Of a DNA stretch of 64,000 bases, positions 59,972-64,000 are shown in pieces. The notes below the pieces were generated by a model. It did no database searches. It worked only from the letters and a program-made list of their open reading frames with translations, and was not told the origin of the DNA. Numbering within the stretch: the stretch's first letter is position 1; each line of letters opens with the position of its first letter. Location of the stretch: the NCBI GenBank assembly GCA_902588255.1, contig CACIOK010000003.1:1-64000 (forward strand), in the 5' to 3' direction. The stretch is from an uncultured Pelagibacteraceae bacterium (GTDB lineage Bacteria; Pseudomonadota; Alphaproteobacteria; Pelagibacterales; Pelagibacteraceae). The position numbers and the translations under genes were made by a program.

Positions 59972-62747
59972 TTATAACGGTGTAACTTCAGCTTGATCTT
60001 TTTCTGCTACAACTTCAGTCTTAAATTTATTTGATATTTTTTGGACTTCTACAGAAGAAACCTTGTACTCTGCGCACTGTGTTTCTTCATCCTTACCATG
60101 ACCTGTCACCATATTGACCATATGTTCTGGAAAATGGAACGTTGTAAATACTATTCCTTCTTTTACTTTATCGGTCACTTCAACTTTAAGTGAAACTTCA
60201 CCTCTTCCCGAATAAAGTCTAGCTATATCACCATCATTTAACTCTCTATATTTTGCATCTTTAGGGTTTATTAAAAGTATATCTTCATCGACAATGTCAA
60301 TATTGTTTGTTCTTCTTGTCATTGTAGCTGCATTGTAATGTTGTAAAACTCTACTTGTGGTCAAAATAAGTGGAAAATCTTTTTTATTTTTTTCTACTTC
60401 ACTACTTTCTTTCCAATCAAAATATTTGATTCTACCTTTACCCAATTTAAACTCTTTTTCATGCAATATCTTTGTATCGGTACCATCCTCTTTTACAGGC
60501 CATTGTAGACCAAGTTTTCCAAGCCTTTCTCTTGTAATTCCTTTAAAGAATGGAACAATATCAGAAATTTCTGCTAAAACTTCATCAGCATCATATGATT
60601 TTTGATTAGAGCCAAGTTTTTGCATCATTTCAGTTACTATTAAACCATCAGGTTTAGTTCCTGGAAGAGGTTCTGCTGCTTTATTAACTCTTTGCACTCT
60701 TCTTTCTGTATTAGTGAAAGTTCCATCTTTTTCTAAAAATGTTGTGCCAGGCAAAACAACATCTGCATGTTTTGCGGTTTCACTCATAAATATTTCTTGT
60801 ACGACTAAAAGATCTAATGCATTCATTGCTTTTACTACATGAGCACTGTTAGGATCCGTTTGAACAACATCTTCTCCAATAATCCATAGAGCTTTTACCT
60901 CTTTATTAATAGCTGCATCAAAAATTTCTGGGATTTTCAAACCAGCTTTTGTTGGATGAACCACGCCATATTTTTCTGTATAAAAATCTTGAATTTTTTT
61001 ATCTGCAACTGGAAAGTAACCAGCTCCTTGATGAGGTTGACAACCCATATCAGCTGCTCCTTGAACATTATTTTGACCTCTTAAAGGATTTACACCAACT
61101 CCTCTTCTTCCAATATTTCCAGTTATCATTGCTAGGTCTGCTATTAACATTACAGTTTTAGAACCTTGTTCTTGTTCTGTAACTCCCAAACCATGAAATT
61201 CCATTGAATTTTTCGCAGTCGCATATGCAATTGCCGCCTCTTTCACTTGTTGTTTATCCACTCCAGCTACTTTAGCCAAATGATCGACATCTAATTTTTT
61301 AATTTCTTTTAAGAAATTTTCAAAACCTTCTGTTCGCGATGTTATAAAGTCTTCTTTATATAATTTAGAATTGATTATAAAATATAGCATCATATTTAGA
61401 ACAGCCACATTCGTTCCTGGTCTAACTTTAATATGATAATCTGCTAGTTTTGCTAAATCAGTTGTTATGGGGTCAAGTACGATCAATTTTTTACCCTTCA
61501 TAACTTGTTGTTTAATTTTAGCACCGGTAACTGGGTGAGCGTTAGTTGGATTTGCACCTATAACTAAGAAAAGGTCCGCAAAATATATGTCTTCAGTAGA
61601 GTTAGTCGCTGCTCCAGTTCCAAATGTTTGTTGCATTCCCCATGCCGTTGGTGAGTGACAAATTCTAGCGCAACAATCAATATTGTTTGTTCCAATAGTA
61701 GCTCTAATCATTTTTTGAAATACATAATTTTCTTCATTAGTACATCTTGCAGAGGAAATACCAGCGATTGCATCAGGACCATTTTGTTTTTTTATTTTTT
61801 CAATTTTATTTTTTATATAGTCGTATGCTTCGTCCCAAGAAGCTTCTTGAAATTTTCCACCTCTTTTAATTAATGGTGACCTCAATCTATCTTTATGATC
61901 ATAAAAACCAAATGCATATCTACCTTTTAAACAAGTATGTCCAGCATTTACCTCAGTTTCTTTTGGAGTATCTATTGAAACAACTTTACCATCTTTTATT
62001 GAAGCCTCTAAATTGCATCCAACCCCACAGTAAGAACAAGTGGTTCTAACTTTTTTATCGTAGTCCGCTGATTTAGATGCAAATACATCTGAAATTGCAT
62101 CAGTTGGACAAGTATGTGCGCAAGCTCCACACGATACACATGAAGAGTCACCAAACAACATATCATTATCAGTTGTAATTCTTGACTCAAAGCCTCTACC
62201 GCTCATTGTTAAAACAAAAGAACCTTGTATTTCATCACAGGCTCTTACACACCTTCCACAATTAATACAGTTATCCAAATTCATTCTCATGTAAGAATGA
62301 GAGGTATCTTTAGGTATCCCTTTATTTTGTTTTGGGTTATTATATCTATGTTCTTTAATACCAAGGTCATTAGCTACATCTTGAAGTTCACAATTATTAT
62401 TAACTTCGCACGTGCCACAGTTCATCGGATGATCAGTTAATACTAACTCGACAATGTTTTTTCTTAAATTTTTTAGATCATCATTATTTGTAAAAATATG
62501 TTGATTTTCTCCAACTGGAGTATGACAAGAAGCAACGACTTTAGTTGGTCCATCTTTTTGTAAAGCAACTTCTACAGAACAAACTCTGCATGCTCCATAT
62601 GGAGCCAAATTTGGATCATCACATAAAGTTGGAACTTTTTTTTCTCCTAAGTAACTTTTTACGAATTTTAATATAGAAGTGTGGTTAGGTCCTATTTCAT
62701 AGGGTTTACCATCAATATATGCAATTTTTCTTTTTTTCTGAGCTCAT
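59972..62747 (-). CDS. fdsA: NAD-dependent formate dehydrogenase alpha subunit, with apparent frameshift near the start
   Basis: About 924 residues after correction. The natural start is the ATG at 62747-62745, overlapping the fdsB stop in TAATG. That frame ends after 11 codons, and removal of one base from an A7 run (62731-62737) joins it to the long frame, giving MSSEKRKIAYIDGKPY. The joined N-terminus carries the full [2Fe-2S] set (Cys42, Cys53, Cys56, Cys74). Then follow two [4Fe-4S] ferredoxin motifs (NCINCGRCVRAC, CVSCGACAHTC), the CSYCGVGC cluster and the molybdopterin domain with Mo-ligating Cys in CCARICHSPTAW. The C-terminal cap ends in a short acidic tail. It oxidises formate to CO2. 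A TTG at 62608 opens the unbroken frame but would lose Cys42. Confidence 0.85.
62731..62737 (-). other. A7 run causing the fdsA frame break
   Basis: On the minus strand the early fdsA codons include GA7GA5. The ATG frame and the conserved frame differ by one base exactly at this run. Options are a sequencing or assembly error, a true mutation, polymerase slippage producing some in-frame mRNA, or initiation at the non-standard ATT 21 bases downstream of the ATG. The precise arithmetic (46 codons plus one base between 62747 and 62608) supports a single extra A. Confidence 0.7.
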
Positions 62748-64000
62748 TAATTTTCTTTAACTATATCATCTTTCATTTCATCACCAAAATATTTTAAGAT
62801 ATTCATGATAGGAGTTGGTATTGCACCACAAAGAGCACATAAACACCCTTTTTTCATGGTAATTAAAAGTTCATTTAATAATTTTAAAGGAATTTTTGCA
62901 GATTTATTCTTCACTTGGTCAAACATTTCTTTACCTCTATAAGAACCAAGTCGTCCTGGAAAACATTTTCCACATGATTCTTCAGCTGTAAATTCAAATA
63001 GATGATGAATATAATCAATCATACTAAAATCTTTTGGTATACTAACTACACTTGCATGTCCAAGCATAAATCCAGCTTCTGTAAATTCTTGAAAGTCTAA
63101 ATTTAATTTTTCTATTTCTTGTGAAGGAACTACACCTCCTAAAGGTCCACCAATTTGAAACGCTTTAACAGGCTCTTTAAGTCCACCCCCGATTTCATAA
63201 AACACTTTTTTCATTGGTGTTCCCATGTCAATTTCATATACGCCAGGTTTTTTAAAAAAACTATCTAAGCACACAAGTTTTGTCCCAGCAGATTTTTTAT
63301 TTCCAATAGCTGCAAATTTTTCTGGACCGTTAAGTAAAATTCCGGTCGCCGCCGCAAGTGTTTCTACGTTATTCACCACTGTTGGTTTTTTGTAAAGTCC
63401 TTCAGTTACTGGAAAGGGCGGTCTCACATCTACCTCAGCTCTTCTACCTTCTATAGAAGCAATCAGGGCAGTTTCCTCTCCACATATATATGCACCTTGC
63501 CCAATACAAATATTTAAATCAAAAGAAAAATTACTCTCTAAAATATTTTTTCCTAATAATCCTGCTTTCTTTAAAGAATTAATAGATCCATTTAAGGCTT
63601 CGATTGATTTTGGGTATTCTCCTCTAATGTAAAGAACACCTTCGTCGCCTCCAATTACATAACCGCAAATCATCATTCCAAAAATAACTTTAAGAGGCTG
63701 GTCTTCTAAAAGATATCTATCAGAAAACGCACCAGAGTCACCTTCGTCAGCATTACAAATTACGTATTTTTTATCTGACTTAGCTTTACTGCAAAAATCC
63801 CATTTCATCCCTGTTGGAAAGCCAGCACCACCTCTTCCTGTAAGATTAGAAGATAGCAATGATTTAATAATTTCTTTTTTATCAGTTTTTAAAAAATGTT
63901 TAAGGTTATCTTTAAATTGATCTAAATTAGATAACTTGTCATCCATTAAAAAACTAGTTTTTGCAAAACTTTTTGAAGTAAATTTTTCTTGAATTATTTC
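62747..64000 (-). CDS. fdsB: Formate dehydrogenase beta subunit (NuoF-like), 5' end outside window
   Basis: At least 399 residues from the ATG at 63946, but the frame stays open for the remaining 18 codons to the window edge and FdsB proteins normally have an extra N-terminal NuoE-like part, so the start is probably upstream. NADH/FMN motifs are clear: GRGGAGFPTGMKW, NADEGDSGAFSDRYLLE, YIRGEYPKS. The [4Fe-4S] motif is unusual: CGKCFPGR lacks the third Cys of the standard CGKCxPCR, and the C-terminal site reads GCLCALCG with extra cysteines. It passes electrons from formate to NAD. Its stop overlaps the fdsA start. Confidence 0.87.
   Translation of the reverse strand, partial: EIIQEKFTSKSFAKTSFLMDDKLSNLDQFKDNLKHFLKTDKKEIIKSLLSSNLTGRGGAGFPTGMKWDFCSKAKSDKKYVICNADEGDSGAFSDRYLLEDQPLKVIFGMMICGYVIGGDEGVLYIRGEYPKSIEALNGSINSLKKAGLLGKNILESNFSFDLNICIGQGAYICGEETALIASIEGRRAEVDVRPPFPVTEGLYKKPTVVNNVETLAAATGILLNGPEKFAAIGNKKSAGTKLVCLDSFFKKPGVYEIDMGTPMKKVFYEIGGGLKEPVKAFQIGGPLGGVVPSQEIEKLNLDFQEFTEAGFMLGHASVVSIPKDFSMIDYIHHLFEFTAEESCGKCFPGRLGSYRGKEMFDQVKNKSAKIPLKLLNELLITMKKGCLCALCGAIPTPIMNILKYFGDEMKDDIVKEN

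Noticed and set aside
62608-62610. TTG as the fdsA start
   Set aside because: It falls inside the conserved [2Fe-2S] domain and drops one ligand cysteine; conserved coding sequence continues upstream to the fdsB stop.

Overview
The window looks like chromosome from a SAR11-type marine alphaproteobacterium (Pelagibacterales). This rests on the very low GC, gene spacing that is usually under 60 bases, many start/stop overlaps, lysine-rich low-complexity proteins, and a cargo dominated by ABC importers and enzymes for small nitrogenous osmolytes. Organism assignment is inference. I saw no tRNA, rRNA, insertion sequence, integrase, phage gene or CRISPR array. No gene-free stretch reaches 300 bases; the longest is the 196-base gap at 14642-14837.

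Region 1 (1-14641) is a surface-structure locus. A type IV pilus/MSHA-like assembly set (partial PilO, PilP, secretin, PilB-type ATPase, PilC-type platform protein) is followed by two pseudopilins. Next come a TPR plus outer-membrane barrel protein, a FecR-domain protein with a long lysine tail, a CHASE2-SpoIIE phosphatase, an inverse-autotransporter-type barrel and an unknown secreted protein. An RsbW-like kinase and an RsbV-like STAS protein sit on the opposite strand between platform and pilins, so the locus holds all three parts of a partner switch.

Region 2 (14642-23134) carries a LysE-type exporter behind a structured leader that can hide its ribosome site, a pyrroline-5-carboxylate reductase-like protein, a complete Liv-type (HAAT) importer livGFHM, a secreted thioredoxin, an MFS protein and the separate binding protein livK.

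Region 3 (23135-32896) holds two minus-strand operons. One has a luciferase-family monooxygenase, a TPP lyase, a PF06684 protein, an alpha/beta hydrolase and an aldehyde dehydrogenase, which looks like a catabolic pathway of unknown substrate beside livK. The other has an amidinotransferase, an EamA transporter and an IPNS-like 2OG oxygenase. A MOSC protein follows.

Region 4 (33009-58577) is an osmolyte and quaternary-amine island. It contains an Ehu-type importer; a choline-dehydrogenase-like GMC enzyme with a PhnZ/TmpB-like HD oxygenase and a TauD-family dioxygenase; an SMR exporter; a thioesterase, BKACE and SDR set expected for carnitine-to-betaine conversion; proVWX; a BBOX-like dioxygenase; GDPD; two dehydrogenases; an EutA/DoeA-like pair; potADBC; and a FadN-like protein. 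Three of the importers have a strong hairpin directly after the binding-protein gene and before the permease.

Region 5 (58579-64000) has a cyclophilin, a secreted HExxH protein and an NAD-dependent formate dehydrogenase. Its alpha-subunit reading frame is broken by one extra base in an A7 run, and its beta-subunit has a rearranged iron-sulfur cysteine motif. The most promising leads are the HD/TauD phosphonate-oxidation pair beside betaine genes, the unassigned monooxygenase operon, the partner switch in the pilus locus, and the switchable leader at 14781-14830.
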